Assembly (NCBI RefSeq): GCF_900302465.1
Contig: NZ_OMOR01000001.1
Span: forward strand, 2,822,729 to 2,886,728
DNA from: Ascidiaceihabitans donghaensis
GTDB taxonomy: Bacteria > Pseudomonadota > Alphaproteobacteria > Rhodobacterales > Rhodobacteraceae
Length of the DNA: 64,000 bases
Direction of reading: 5' to 3'
The notes beneath the pieces were generated by a model. That model saw nothing but the letters and a program-made list of their open reading frames with translations. It was not told where the DNA came from and made no database searches. The position numbers and the translations under genes are program-made. Below, piece by piece: positions 43,326 to 51,896 of this stretch; positions within the stretch are counted from its first letter, which is position 1, and each line of letters opens with the position of its first letter.

Positions 43326-44162
43326 ATGGACCGCAAACTGCTTTTGATCATTTTGGACGGCGTTCCCTACCGCAACTGGCGCCGCCTTTTTGGCAACCTT
43401 GAAGGGTGGGTCGACAGCGGCGACGCGCGGGTGTGGAAAATGCGGTCTGTGCTGCCGTCGATTTCGGCGTCCTGCTACGCCTCGATCCACACAGGGGTTG
43501 CACCGGCCGAACACGGGTGCACAGGCAATGGCAACGTGTTCAAACTGTCCCATCCGGACGTCTTTTCCCAAACTCGTAAAGCGGGGGGGGTTACGGGTGC
43601 CGTCGCACACAGTTTCTGGTCAGAGTTCTTCAATCGCCACCCTTTCGACTACGTGCGTGACATCGAATATGACGAACCCGAAAGCACCAGCATCAATCAT
43701 GGCCGGTTCCATTCGATGACCGGATACGGCCACGCCAATCAGATGACCCCGTCAGATGTTGACCTGTTTGGGACACTGACAAACCTGTGCCTGCGGTTCG
43801 GGTTGAACTACGGGATGCTGCACACCTGCACCCTCGACAGCATGGGGCACCGTTTTTTCCATGACTGTCAGGAAATGGACCACGCCTGTCATGTGATGGA
43901 TGAAATGCTGGCGCCGTTCATTCCGCGGTGGCGTGCAGCAGGATATGAGGTGATTGTAACGGCAGATCACGGTCAGGACGAACGCGGCCATCACGGCGGC
44001 CGCAGCGCATTGCAACAAGAAGCCGCCTTGTACTATTTTGGCGATGCAGAAGGCCCTGCCCCGGATGACGTCATCGACCAGCTGCAACTGGCCCCTACGA
44101 TTTTGTCCCGACTGGGCGCAGACATTCCGGACACAATGAAGGCCAAGTCTTTTTTGATCTGA
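43326..44162 (+). CDS. Alkaline phosphatase superfamily phosphodiesterase (nucleotide pyrophosphatase-like)
   Basis: A 278-residue metal-dependent phosphodiesterase without signal peptide. The first metal Asp is in LLLIILDGVPYRNW. The nucleophile should be Ser in LPSISASCYASIHTG. Further metal ligands are in DSMGHRFFHDCQEMDH and VTADHGQDERGHHGG, the usual D-H-x-G-H and T-A-D-H-G motifs. Shorter than NPP enzymes (about 400 residues), so only the catalytic core is present. Coupled to the ACT-domain gene. Confidence 0.83.
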   Translation: MDRKLLLIILDGVPYRNWRRLFGNLEGWVDSGDARVWKMRSVLPSISASCYASIHTGVAPAEHGCTGNGNVFKLSHPDVFSQTRKAGGVTGAVAHSFWSEFFNRHPFDYVRDIEYDEPESTSINHGRFHSMTGYGHANQMTPSDVDLFGTLTNLCLRFGLNYGMLHTCTLDSMGHRFFHDCQEMDHACHVMDEMLAPFIPRWRAAGYEVIVTADHGQDERGHHGGRSALQQEAALYYFGDAEGPAPDDVIDQLQLAPTILSRLGADIPDTMKAKSFLI

Positions 44163-44188
44163 CCCCGTAGAGCCTGCGAACCAAGTGT

Positions 44189-45124
44189 CTACAGCCGGGG
44201 CAATTGCCCCAAAGACAACGCCTTTAAAGACGCAATGGAACGGTCAAAACTAAGCGCGGCCTTGGTAGACATTCGCCGTGCACGCAAATGTCCGTGCACT
44301 AGGCCATGCTCTTCCAACCAAACGGCTTTGCCGCCGTGCGTCGTCACAGCGTCACGGTAGGCGGCACCGTCGCTGGACAGCGGATCATATTGCGCCGTCA
44401 AAACCACTGTCGCCGGAAGACCGGAAAAGTCACTGTCATGCAACGGGGCCCATGTTGCATCACCCGTTTTGTCGGCCCCGCCTGCACGAATGGCGGAATA
44501 AAAGGCCATGTCTTTTGTGGTCAGGCCGGGTGCTTCGGGGTGTTCAATGTAACTGCCCTTGGTCATATCCCCGCCCAAGCCGGGATAGATCAGCAATTGC
44601 CCGGTGATGCGCCCATCTATGCGTCCGCGGGCATGATGGGCCACAGCCGCAACCAGATTGCCCCCTGCACTGTCACCGCACAACACGATAGGACCGTCTG
44701 TTGATGCGGCCACGGCTTCAAAGGCTGCCCAAGCGTCATTGAAGTCGTCTGGGTGCGGATGCTCTGGCGACATCCGGTAATCCACCGCCACAACCTTAAA
44801 CCCTGTTCGGGTGCACATATCCGCACACACACTGTCGTGGCTGTCCAATCCACCGACAACAAAGCCGCCCCCATGGCAGAAAAACACGGTCGCGGCGCTG
44901 TCTTCCGTGCTTTCATAGATGCGACATGGCACGCCCCCAAAAGGAACATCAGACACCCGCAAACCATCAGGTCGACCAAAGTCAAAAGCAACGCACATCC
45001 TGTCATAGACCGCGCGTTGTTCCTGAACCGTCAAATCCACCGCGTCCGGCGGGTAAAACTGGGCGGTTTTGTCCAAAAACGCCCAGATTTCATCGTCCAG
45101 AATGGCTTGATAGTCCTGCATCAT
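44189..45124 (-). CDS. Alpha/beta hydrolase of the hormone-sensitive-lipase family
   Basis: A 311-residue esterase. The oxyanion motif HGGG is in VFFCHGGGFVVGGLDSHDSV, the nucleophile Ser in LCGDSAGGNLVAAVAHHARG, an acid candidate in QYDPLSSDGAAYRD, and His in EEHGLVHGHLRARR. It is most like short-chain carboxylesterases of the HSL/family IV type. The start overlaps the acyl-CoA synthetase stop by 4 nt: the esterase may free an acid that the synthetase activates. Confidence 0.9.
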   Translation of the reverse strand: MMQDYQAILDDEIWAFLDKTAQFYPPDAVDLTVQEQRAVYDRMCVAFDFGRPDGLRVSDVPFGGVPCRIYESTEDSAATVFFCHGGGFVVGGLDSHDSVCADMCTRTGFKVVAVDYRMSPEHPHPDDFNDAWAAFEAVAASTDGPIVLCGDSAGGNLVAAVAHHARGRIDGRITGQLLIYPGLGGDMTKGSYIEHPEAPGLTTKDMAFYSAIRAGGADKTGDATWAPLHDSDFSGLPATVVLTAQYDPLSSDGAAYRDAVTTHGGKAVWLEEHGLVHGHLRARRMSTKAALSFDRSIASLKALSLGQLPRL

Positions 45125-47022
45125 TCAGCGGCAGTGGCGACAGCGCCTGCATGTTCCCATGGGTTGATGAAGTCACCAAGAACCGTCTGCAACGCTGTGT
45201 CCGACGTCCCGTTCGCATCAACCTGCGCCACCAAACCGCGCTTTTTGTCTTCCGTGACACTAACAACGCGCGCAGGCACATCGGCCTCTTTCAGGGCCTC
45301 GTTGTAGATGCGTGTGATAGCGTCTTTGCGCAGGTCGGGCTTAAAGATTTTACCAACAGCGGTTTTGGGCAACTCGTCCATAACGGTTATGTGCTTGGGC
45401 TGGGCCGCGCGTTCCTGAACATGTTCTTTGCAAAAAGCGATCAATTCGTCTGCGGTGGCTGTGGCACCGTCAACAAGTTCGACAAAGGCACAGGGGATTT
45501 CACCAGCATGCGCATCGGGTTGACCAATGGCGCCTGCAAATCCAACGGCCGGATGCGCCAGCAAGGCTTCTTCGATTTCGGCAGGGTCGATGTTGTGGCC
45601 CCCGCGAATGATCAGGTCTTTGGCACGGCCCGTGATCCACAGATACCCGTCGCTGTCGACACGCCCAAGATCGCCTGTGCGCAAGTGACTGTCGTTGTAA
45701 TACAGGCCCGCGTTCTTTTCGGTCTCGGTATAGGTGTTTCCAACGTAAACGCCCGGATTGGATACGCAAATCTCGCCGATTTCATCGACACCAGCTTCCA
45801 CGTCGCCGTTTGCCGACCCTTTGACAATCTTGATATCGGTGTAGGGAAAGGGAATGCCGATAGAGCCTACTTTTTTGAGGCCATCCACAGGGTTGCCCGA
45901 CACAAGGCACGTGGCTTCGGTCATGCCGTATCCCTCAACGATGGTCATGTTTGTCGCTTCTTCAAATCGCTTGAACAATTCCAACGGCAAGGGGGCGGAT
46001 CCAGAAAACGCGGTCTTCACCGACGAAATATCCGCATCAACGGCACGCTGCATGGTGGCTGCCAAAGCTGTTGGAACAGAGACGACAAATGTCACCTTAT
46101 AGCGCTCGACAAGCTTCCAGATGTTGTCAAATACACCTTCGCCACGGTATCCCTGCGGCGTCGGAAAGACGACGTGGGCACCAGAAGCCATAGCGCCCAT
46201 CATCATCACCTGACAGGCCATCACATGGAACAACGGCAGCGGGCACAACAACACGTCGTTCTCATCCAGCAACATCTCTGCGCCAAGCCAGCCATTGTAG
46301 ATGGTGCCCGAGTAAAGGTGTTGGGCGACCTTGGGCATGCCAGTTGTGCCGCCAGTGTGGAAGTAGAACGCAACGCGATCTTCCTGAACATCTTCAAACT
46401 GCAACGACGTGCTTTGTTTGTTCAGTTCCGCGTTGAAGTTCTTATAGGTCTTTCCGGCGGGCGGCTTCATCTTTGGGCGGATCAGCGGAATGATCCAGCT
46501 TTTGGGCGGAGTGACATAGCGCAGCAAGTCAACCTCAAGCACCGTGTGCACATCGGGGGCCAATGCCACAGCTTTAGCGGTCTTTTCAGCAACGTCGGTT
46601 TTTGGAAACGGACGCAAGGTGACGACGACCTTTGCACCGGTCTCGCGCAGGATCGATGCGATTTGTTCGGGTTCCAATAGCGGATTGATGGGGGCGGCGA
46701 TACCCGCGACGCCAGCGCCCCAAAGGGTCAGCACTGTCTCGTTACAGTTGGGCAAGATGTAGGCCACGACATCCTTGGAACCGACACCCAAAGACCGGAA
46801 CAGGTTTGCCGCTTGTGTTGTCTTGTCCTTGAGCTGTTGCCAGTTAAAGGTCTCTTTTTTGTCGTTGGGTCCAGAAAAAATTTGATAGCTCAAGGCATTG
46901 TGGTTGGGGAATTTCGCCGTGGTGCGGCTCAGAAGGCCATAGAGCGTGACGGGCACGTCGCGCTCTTCCCATGTCATTTCCGCTTCAATGCGATTGCGGT
47001 CTTCCATGCCTTCATAAGCCAT
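45121..47022 (-). CDS. Acyl-CoA synthetase (AMP-forming)
   Basis: A 633-residue ANL-superfamily ligase that activates a carboxylic acid as acyl-AMP and then acyl-CoA. Motifs: P-loop AFYFHTGGTTGMPK, EGYGMTEATCLVSG, the ATP-binding TGDLGRVDSDGYLWITGRAKDLIIRGG hinge, and the catalytic Lys in LPKTAVGKIFKPDLRK. The ATG at 47022 follows GGGAGGA; the longer frame to 47157 has no support. Chain-length preference cannot be read. Leads the esterase gene in a two-gene operon. Confidence 0.93.
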   Translation of the reverse strand: MAYEGMEDRNRIEAEMTWEERDVPVTLYGLLSRTTAKFPNHNALSYQIFSGPNDKKETFNWQQLKDKTTQAANLFRSLGVGSKDVVAYILPNCNETVLTLWGAGVAGIAAPINPLLEPEQIASILRETGAKVVVTLRPFPKTDVAEKTAKAVALAPDVHTVLEVDLLRYVTPPKSWIIPLIRPKMKPPAGKTYKNFNAELNKQSTSLQFEDVQEDRVAFYFHTGGTTGMPKVAQHLYSGTIYNGWLGAEMLLDENDVLLCPLPLFHVMACQVMMMGAMASGAHVVFPTPQGYRGEGVFDNIWKLVERYKVTFVVSVPTALAATMQRAVDADISSVKTAFSGSAPLPLELFKRFEEATNMTIVEGYGMTEATCLVSGNPVDGLKKVGSIGIPFPYTDIKIVKGSANGDVEAGVDEIGEICVSNPGVYVGNTYTETEKNAGLYYNDSHLRTGDLGRVDSDGYLWITGRAKDLIIRGGHNIDPAEIEEALLAHPAVGFAGAIGQPDAHAGEIPCAFVELVDGATATADELIAFCKEHVQERAAQPKHITVMDELPKTAVGKIFKPDLRKDAITRIYNEALKEADVPARVVSVTEDKKRGLVAQVDANGTSDTALQTVLGDFINPWEHAGAVATAAE

Positions 47023-47185
47023 GCGGCGTCCTCCCTTTTGGCCCGTCTTTGCGAGCGTTAATTTCCCTAAAAGACAAGATGCGGCGGAATACTGGAATTC
47101 GCAAGGTTTACCGGAAAAACAAGGCAAATGAGACGCCGCGTCAAAGCAGCTGACCAAAGGTCAACAGCCGGACCAACCCTTCTTT

Positions 47186-47236
47186 TCGCCAAAAATATCC
47201 CGGGGGAGGTGCGCAGCACCGGGGGCAGAGCCCCCA
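47186..47236. repeat. GC-rich extragenic palindrome, copy B
   Basis: TCGCCAAAAATATCCCGGGGG followed by GGTGC-GCAGCACC and the hairpin GGGGG-CAGAG-CCCCC. It shares the opening TCGCCAAA and the GGGGGCAGAGCCCCC core with copy A at 39773-39813, and lies upstream of the acyl-CoA synthetase. Confidence 0.6.
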
Positions 47237-47252
47237 AGTGGGTGCAATCACG

Positions 47253-47280
47253 AAAAAAGGCCGCATAAAGAAATGCGGCC
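47253..47280 (-). terminator. Terminator of the BON-LysM gene
   Basis: Minus-strand perfect 8-bp stem (GGCCGCAT / ATGCGGCC, 6-nt loop) followed by six T residues. It starts 26 bp after the BON-LysM stop codon. Confidence 0.88.
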
Positions 47281-47305
47281 TTCTGAAATTTTGACAGGAT
47301 CAACC

Positions 47306-47734
47306 TTAGGCTTGCGGGATACGCAGCATCTGGCCGGGATAAATCTTGTCTGGATGGCTCAGCATTGGCTTGTTGGCTTCGAAGATTTCCTCGTAGCGTG
47401 CGCCATTGCCAAGTGTTTTTGACGAAATGGCCCAAAGCGTGTCGCCCTTTTCGACCGTGTGGAAAACTGGTTCACCAGCACTTGGCACGCTGTCTTCAAC
47501 GGCAGCCACGCCTTCCACATTGCCCACAGCCAAAATGACTTTTTCTTTCATTTCCTGGCTAACGGCTTCGCCAGACACTTTGACCTTGTCGCCTTCGACA
47601 GTGATCTCCATACCGGATGCGTCCAAGCCCAGTTCTTTGATTTCATCTTGCAACGCTGCACCGTCGACTTCGGCGTCACCGCCGCCCCCGAACAAGCTTT
47701 TGCCGCTGTCTTTTACAAAACTCCAAAGACCCAT
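47306..47734 (-). CDS. BON-LysM protein (YgaU/Kbp-like)
   Basis: A 142-residue protein: a short N-terminal segment (GLWSFVKDSGKSLFGGGGDAEVD), a BON domain at about 25-85 (LGLDASGMEITVEGDKVKVSGE) and a C-terminal LysM domain (HTVEKGDTLWAISSKTLGNG, ending YPGQMLRIPQA). E. coli YgaU/Kbp with the same layout is a cytoplasmic K+-binding protein. No signal peptide is present, in keeping with that. The ATG at 47734 follows GGGAG. Confidence 0.92.
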   Translation of the reverse strand: MGLWSFVKDSGKSLFGGGGDAEVDGAALQDEIKELGLDASGMEITVEGDKVKVSGEAVSQEMKEKVILAVGNVEGVAAVEDSVPSAGEPVFHTVEKGDTLWAISSKTLGNGARYEEIFEANKPMLSHPDKIYPGQMLRIPQA

Positions 47735-47802
47735 AATCAACACTCCCATTTTTTTTGTGTTGGCAAAGCCTATCCCCGATCCGCGTCGGGTGGAAAGGGG
47801 AA

Positions 47803-49617
47803 TTATTCTGCAGCCATCCCATCGGTGAATTGCAGGCGCGCCAAGCGTGCGTACAGCCCGTCCTCGGCCACCAACGCTTCGTGTGTGCCGGTGGCGATGA
47901 TGCGCCCTGCATCCAGAACAACAATTCGGTCTGCTTTTTTAACAGTGGCCAAACGGTGCGCCACAATCAACGTTGTGCGGTCCGCGCTCAGTTGATCGAC
48001 AGCCGCTTGCACCGCCCGTTCGCTTTCCGCGTCCAAAGCCGATGTGGCTTCGTCCAACAGCAAGACCGGCGCATCGCGCAAAATGGCCCGCGCAATTGCG
48101 ATACGCTGTTTTTGTCCACCCGACAGCATAACACCACGTTCCCCCAAGGGGCTGTCGTAGCCTTGCGGCAAACCCGCGATAAAGTCATGTGCCGCAGCCG
48201 CTTGTGCTGCGGCTTCAATATCCGCATCACTCGCATCCGGTCGCCCAAAGCGAATGTTTTCACGCGCGGACGTGGCAAAGATCGTCGGGTCTTGCGGCAC
48301 AAGCGCAATGTGTTTGCGAAATTCGGACCGCTCCATCGCCGCCAAGTTCACGCCGTCCAGCAAAATACGTCCCTTTTGAGGGTCATAAAACCGCAAAAGC
48401 AACTGGATAATGGTGGTTTTCCCGGCCCCCGATGGGCCGACAAAAGCCACGGTTTCGCCCGGTGCGATATCCAGCGAAACCTCATCCAACGCTTGCACAT
48501 TAGGACGCGCGGGGTAGGCAAAACCTATGTTTTCAAAGGCAATTTGCCCCCTTACAGGAGACGCCAAAGCGTCCGGCGCGTCCGCATCCTGAACACTGTC
48601 GATGGTTTGCAGCAACTCAACAAGTCTCTCTGTAGCGCCCGCGGCGCGTTGCAATTCGCCCCAAATCTCGGACAAGGCCGCAACCCCGCCTGCCACCATA
48701 ACCGCATAGATCACGAATTGGATCAAAGCCCCTTGGGTCATTGCCCCCGCGCGCACATCATTGGCCCCAATCCACAAAACGCCCACGATGCCGGTGAACA
48801 CCAAGAAGATCACAATGACCGTCATAGCGGCCCGTGTCGTGATACGGCGCAGCGCCGCACCATAGCTTAGCTCGGTAACATCGGCGAATTGGCTGCGGCT
48901 GGCATGTTCATGCGTAAAGGCCTGAACGGTCTGCACCGCGCTTAATGCCTCGGATGCGTTGCCGGAAGAAGCAGCAATCCAGTCCTGGTTTTCGCGGCTG
49001 ATCACACGCAGACGGCGTCCCAACACAAGGATCGGCACCACGACGGCAGGCACAATCAACAGCACCAAAGCCGCCAGTTTCACCGACGTCAAAAACATCA
49101 ATGCCAAGCCACCCACAAATATCAGCAAGTTGCGCAATGCAATCGACACAGACGATCCAATCACGCTTAGGATCAATGTGGTGTCCGTCGTGATGCGACT
49201 TAAGACTTCGCCGGTCATGATTTTCTCATAGAAGGCAGGCGACATGCCAATGACACGATCAAACACAGCCTTGCGGATGTCTGCCACCACCCGTTCCCCT
49301 AAACGTGTGACCAAGGCGTAACGCAAACCCGTGCCTATGGCGAGAAGTCCGGCAATGCCCAAAGCCGCCAAAAAGTATTGATCCAGAATCGCGGTATCTT
49401 CGGTGCGGAAATTATCGACAACGCGGCGCACGGCCAAAGGCAAGGTCAAAGAAATCACGGCTGTGGCGACAAGGGCTGCAATCGCCATCATCATCAAAAC
49501 ACGGTACGGGGCCATGAAGGGCCACAACGCGCGCAGTGCGCCTATCTCTTTGGATTTTTCGCGTTCTTCATTGCCCGCAGCGGCTGGGGGCGGGGCTTGG
49601 GTCGTTTGATCAGACAT
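47803..49617 (-). CDS. ABC exporter, ABCB/MsbA type (fused permease and ATPase)
   Basis: A 604-residue half-transporter with six membrane helices (about 40-330) and one ATPase domain: Walker A VGPSGAGKTTIIQ, Q-loop VPQDPTIF, signature MLSGGQKQRIAIARA, Walker B VLLLDEATSALD, switch His IVAHR. The ATG at 49617 has AAGAGAG upstream and gives MSDQTTQAPPPAAAG; GTG or ATG codons further up are less likely. It probably exports a lipid or drug as a homodimer. The substrate is unknown. Confidence 0.9.
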   Translation of the reverse strand: MSDQTTQAPPPAAAGNEEREKSKEIGALRALWPFMAPYRVLMMMAIAALVATAVISLTLPLAVRRVVDNFRTEDTAILDQYFLAALGIAGLLAIGTGLRYALVTRLGERVVADIRKAVFDRVIGMSPAFYEKIMTGEVLSRITTDTTLILSVIGSSVSIALRNLLIFVGGLALMFLTSVKLAALVLLIVPAVVVPILVLGRRLRVISRENQDWIAASSGNASEALSAVQTVQAFTHEHASRSQFADVTELSYGAALRRITTRAAMTVIVIFLVFTGIVGVLWIGANDVRAGAMTQGALIQFVIYAVMVAGGVAALSEIWGELQRAAGATERLVELLQTIDSVQDADAPDALASPVRGQIAFENIGFAYPARPNVQALDEVSLDIAPGETVAFVGPSGAGKTTIIQLLLRFYDPQKGRILLDGVNLAAMERSEFRKHIALVPQDPTIFATSARENIRFGRPDASDADIEAAAQAAAAHDFIAGLPQGYDSPLGERGVMLSGGQKQRIAIARAILRDAPVLLLDEATSALDAESERAVQAAVDQLSADRTTLIVAHRLATVKKADRIVVLDAGRIIATGTHEALVAEDGLYARLARLQFTDGMAAE

Positions 49618-49773
49618 GCGCACTCTCTTGACGTTCATAGGTTCATGGCCTTGCAGACATGTTAGGTCAAGCGGACAGTTCCGCCCGAGGGCCGGGCACC
49701 CAAGCGGCAAAAAGCCTCATGTCGTCGCTGTGACGCATCCCAAAATCGTCCCCAAATTTATTCAAAATTGTCA

Positions 49774-49790
49774 CCAATTGCCCCAATTGG
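49774..49790. promoter_or_regulatory. Inverted repeat upstream of the glycine-zipper lipoprotein gene
   Basis: Perfect CCAATTG-CCC-CAATTGG dyad, 67 bp before the start codon at 49857. Position and symmetry suit a regulator binding site. No factor is known. Confidence 0.4.
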
Positions 49791-49856
49791 GTCATATTGT
49801 TTCGATACATCCACAATCATCAGGCACTTAACGCCCTCTGAATACTGGATTTTATC

Positions 49857-50582
49857 ATGTCTCGCCTCACTCGTTCCGTTTCCGTCTTTGTCATTTTTGC
49901 AATAGCCGGGTGCACACAAAGCCAAACAGATGGCTTTGGGTTTGTCGCACGACAGAACACAGGGTTCGAGACACAGGTTGCACATTACGATGTGGTCGCT
50001 CTAACAGATCAGACCGCGCATCTGGACGTTCTTATGCAGGACGTCGTGCGTAAATCGACACGCAAAGGCATTGCAATGGGGGCCGCTGTAGGCTGCGGTT
50101 TGACTGTCTTATCCGCAAGCAACGCCCAGAATTGCGTTGCGGGCGCTTTGGTTGGTGGCGCAACGGGTGGCATCATTGGCAACGCCGCCGGAAAACGCGA
50201 TGTGGCACGACGTGTTGAATTGGTTTCAGCCAACGCTTTGACCAAAAGTATTCGCAAAACCAATGACCAGATGGAAACCATCACAATCGATTTGCCGCGC
50301 AGTCTGGCCGCCCAAGACATCGAATTGGCAGATTTGGCGCGCGAGAAGGCAAAAGGAAACATCAGCGCAGATGCGTATGATGAACGCCTGAATCAAGTGC
50401 GTGCAGATCGTCAAAAATTAGTCGAAGCCCTAACGATGACTGCCGCCCAAGCCAAAGCCGCAACAAAGAACCTTGAGCACGCGACAGCGCAGGGGCAAAC
50501 AGGTCTTGATTGGCACATGAGCGCCACCAATCAGTTGGCCCGTGATGTGGCGTCTGCGCGATCACAAATCACGCTGTTCTGA
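49857..50582 (+). CDS. Glycine-zipper lipoprotein
   Basis: A 241-residue predicted lipoprotein: signal MSRLTRSVSVFVIFAIAGC with Cys19. A glycine-rich hydrophobic stretch at about residues 72-115 (IAMGAAVGCGLTVLSAS and AGALVGGATGGIIGNAAGK) forms a glycine-zipper hairpin. The C-terminal half is a charged coiled coil (LAREKAKGNISADAYDERLNQVRADRQKLVEAL). It is likely an outer-membrane-associated envelope protein. Exact role unknown. Confidence 0.8.
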   Translation: MSRLTRSVSVFVIFAIAGCTQSQTDGFGFVARQNTGFETQVAHYDVVALTDQTAHLDVLMQDVVRKSTRKGIAMGAAVGCGLTVLSASNAQNCVAGALVGGATGGIIGNAAGKRDVARRVELVSANALTKSIRKTNDQMETITIDLPRSLAAQDIELADLAREKAKGNISADAYDERLNQVRADRQKLVEALTMTAAQAKAATKNLEHATAQGQTGLDWHMSATNQLARDVASARSQITLF

Positions 50583-50630
50583 TTGGTCAGAAAAAGACGT
50601 TCGGACTGTTTCGGGTGTAGGGGACTTTTT

Positions 50631-50704
50631 TGGAGCGGGCGGCGGGAATCGAACCCGCGTCATTAGCTTGGAAGGCTAAGGTCTTACCACTACACAACGC
50701 CCGC
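50631..50704 (-). tRNA. tRNA-Gly(TCC)
   Basis: A 74-nt cloverleaf on the minus strand: acceptor GCGGGCG/CGCCCGC, D arm with GTGTAGTGGTAAGAC, anticodon stem TTAGC/GCTAA with loop CTTCCAA (anticodon TCC, reading GGA), and T arm GCGGGTTCGATTCCCGC. The 3' CCA is encoded. It is a single gene with its own promoter-like element. Confidence 0.96.
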
Positions 50705-50714
50705 GCTCATGGTG

Positions 50715-50743
50715 CAGGTAAGCCATCGCCCAAGAACCGTCAA
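50715..50743 (-). promoter_or_regulatory. Promoter of tRNA-Gly
   Basis: Minus-strand TTGACG, exactly 17 bp, then TACCTG, ending 10 bp upstream of the mature tRNA 5' end. A close match to a housekeeping promoter. Confidence 0.65.
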
Positions 50744-50961
50744 GACCTGACACAGCAAGAACCCTGCGCATTTCACTTTTGCCGGGCAGACGGAACACAA
50801 CCACATGTTGCCCCGTCATAGCCCGCGCGCGCAGCGTCCGCACATTTTGATTTCCCGAGCATTGCAGTCAACGCAAGACGGCTTTGCACTTGCGGCACTT
50901 TTCCACGCTGCAGTGCAGCACTATCTGCCAATCAACGTAAAATGATAAAACGAGATTGACC

Positions 50962-51120
50962 ATGACACGCATCCTCAAAGCTTTGCGCACCCGCTTTTCG
51001 ACACCATCCAGCCTGCAAACGCATATGGCTGTTCACGGCTTCAACGACGCCGAATTTGCAGATCGCGGCATGAAGCGCACCGACGTGGCCCGCATGATCA
51101 TGACAAACGCTGCTTGGTGA
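50962..51120 (+). CDS. DUF1127-like small protein (52 aa)
   Basis: A 52-residue basic protein, MTRILKALRTRFSTPSSLQT at the start, then HGFNDAEFADRGMKRTDVARMI. The second half follows the DUF1127 pattern L/F-x-D-x-x-L/F-A-D-x-G-h-x-R-x-D-h. GAG precedes the ATG at moderate spacing. It stands alone between tRNA-Gly and a convergent racemase gene. A loosely similar inverted repeat ATCA-N8-TGAT lies just upstream (50931-50946), but its spacing differs from the LysR boxes at 5.7 kb. Likely a second, separate member of the small-protein family represented at 5833. Confidence 0.65.
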   Translation: MTRILKALRTRFSTPSSLQTHMAVHGFNDAEFADRGMKRTDVARMIMTNAAW

Positions 51121-51155
51121 TAAAACGCCAATAGCTGCAAATACAGAACCGGCGG

Positions 51156-51896
51156 CTAACCCGCTGGATGTGCTGCAATCAATTGTCCGGGCCCGATGAT
51201 TTGGGCCTGGCCAAGCTGCGCCATATGCCATGCCAGCACCAAATTGCTGCTTAGGACTGGAATGCCTAAAATGGCCTCTAGCGGTGCTATGACATCCAAG
51301 GTGCGCAAATTGGTGCAGGACAAAAACACCGCATCCACTATTTGGCCCCGACACAGATCGACAGCCGCCGCTTCGATTGACGCTGCATCTATTCGGACAA
51401 CTTTTGCTTCTTCATCTTCGTCGAAACTGCCAAATATTGGCGTTTCGATACCATTTTGGTTCAGTGTATCACGCAATCTCGCCGATACATCGGCCACGTA
51501 AGGCGATAAAAACGCAAGTTTCTTCACCTTCAACGCGCGACAAGCGGCAACCAATGCACTTAGCGGGTCCGTGACAGCGCCGGTATCTGCCCCTGCCCCA
51601 ACCAATTCGGCAATGCGCCCAGCCCCGATTTGTGCGGTACCGGATGTGCACCCATATCCGATTGCACCATACCGCAAAGCCGCAGGCAAAAGGGCCGCGG
51701 ACTGCGTAACATGTCCTGCCATCGCTTGCAGCGTTTCCGGCGTCACACTGACCCCGCTGGGAACGCGACTGACGTAGGGGGCACGATCGCCCAGCAGACG
51801 CCGCATATCCCCTTCAATCGTTTCATCAGTTTGCAGAACAACCAGCCCCAACGGGGCCGCAGCATCCTGCGCAAGGGTGTAGGTGTAGCGCGTCAT
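51156..51896 (-). CDS. Asp/Glu racemase-superfamily protein (maleate isomerase/arylmalonate decarboxylase-like)
   Basis: A 246-residue protein of the two-Cys racemase superfamily. The first active-site Cys is in GAIGYGCTSGTAQIG (about residue 82) and the second in DAVFLSCTNLRTLDVI (about residue 195). This spacing and the GCTSG context are typical of maleate isomerase, arylmalonate decarboxylase and EutA-like members rather than of glutamate racemase MurI. The start overlaps the upstream PLP-enzyme gene stop by 4 nt. Together they may racemise or isomerise and then deaminate an amino acid. The substrate is unknown. Confidence 0.82.
   Translation of the reverse strand: MTRYTYTLAQDAAAPLGLVVLQTDETIEGDMRRLLGDRAPYVSRVPSGVSVTPETLQAMAGHVTQSAALLPAALRYGAIGYGCTSGTAQIGAGRIAELVGAGADTGAVTDPLSALVAACRALKVKKLAFLSPYVADVSARLRDTLNQNGIETPIFGSFDEDEEAKVVRIDAASIEAAAVDLCRGQIVDAVFLSCTNLRTLDVIAPLEAILGIPVLSSNLVLAWHMAQLGQAQIIGPGQLIAAHPAG

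Noticed and set aside
44926-46680. 584-codon open frame on the plus strand opposite the acyl-CoA synthetase
   Set aside because: It lies wholly antisense to a clear enzyme gene and its translation (rich in Cys, His, Arg, Gln) resembles no family; it arises from the base composition of the opposite strand.
50931-50946. ATCA-N8-TGAT repeat as a third LysR box
   Set aside because: Half sites are shortened and the spacer is one base longer than in the two perfect sites, so the T-N11-A rule fails. Kept only as a weak hint.
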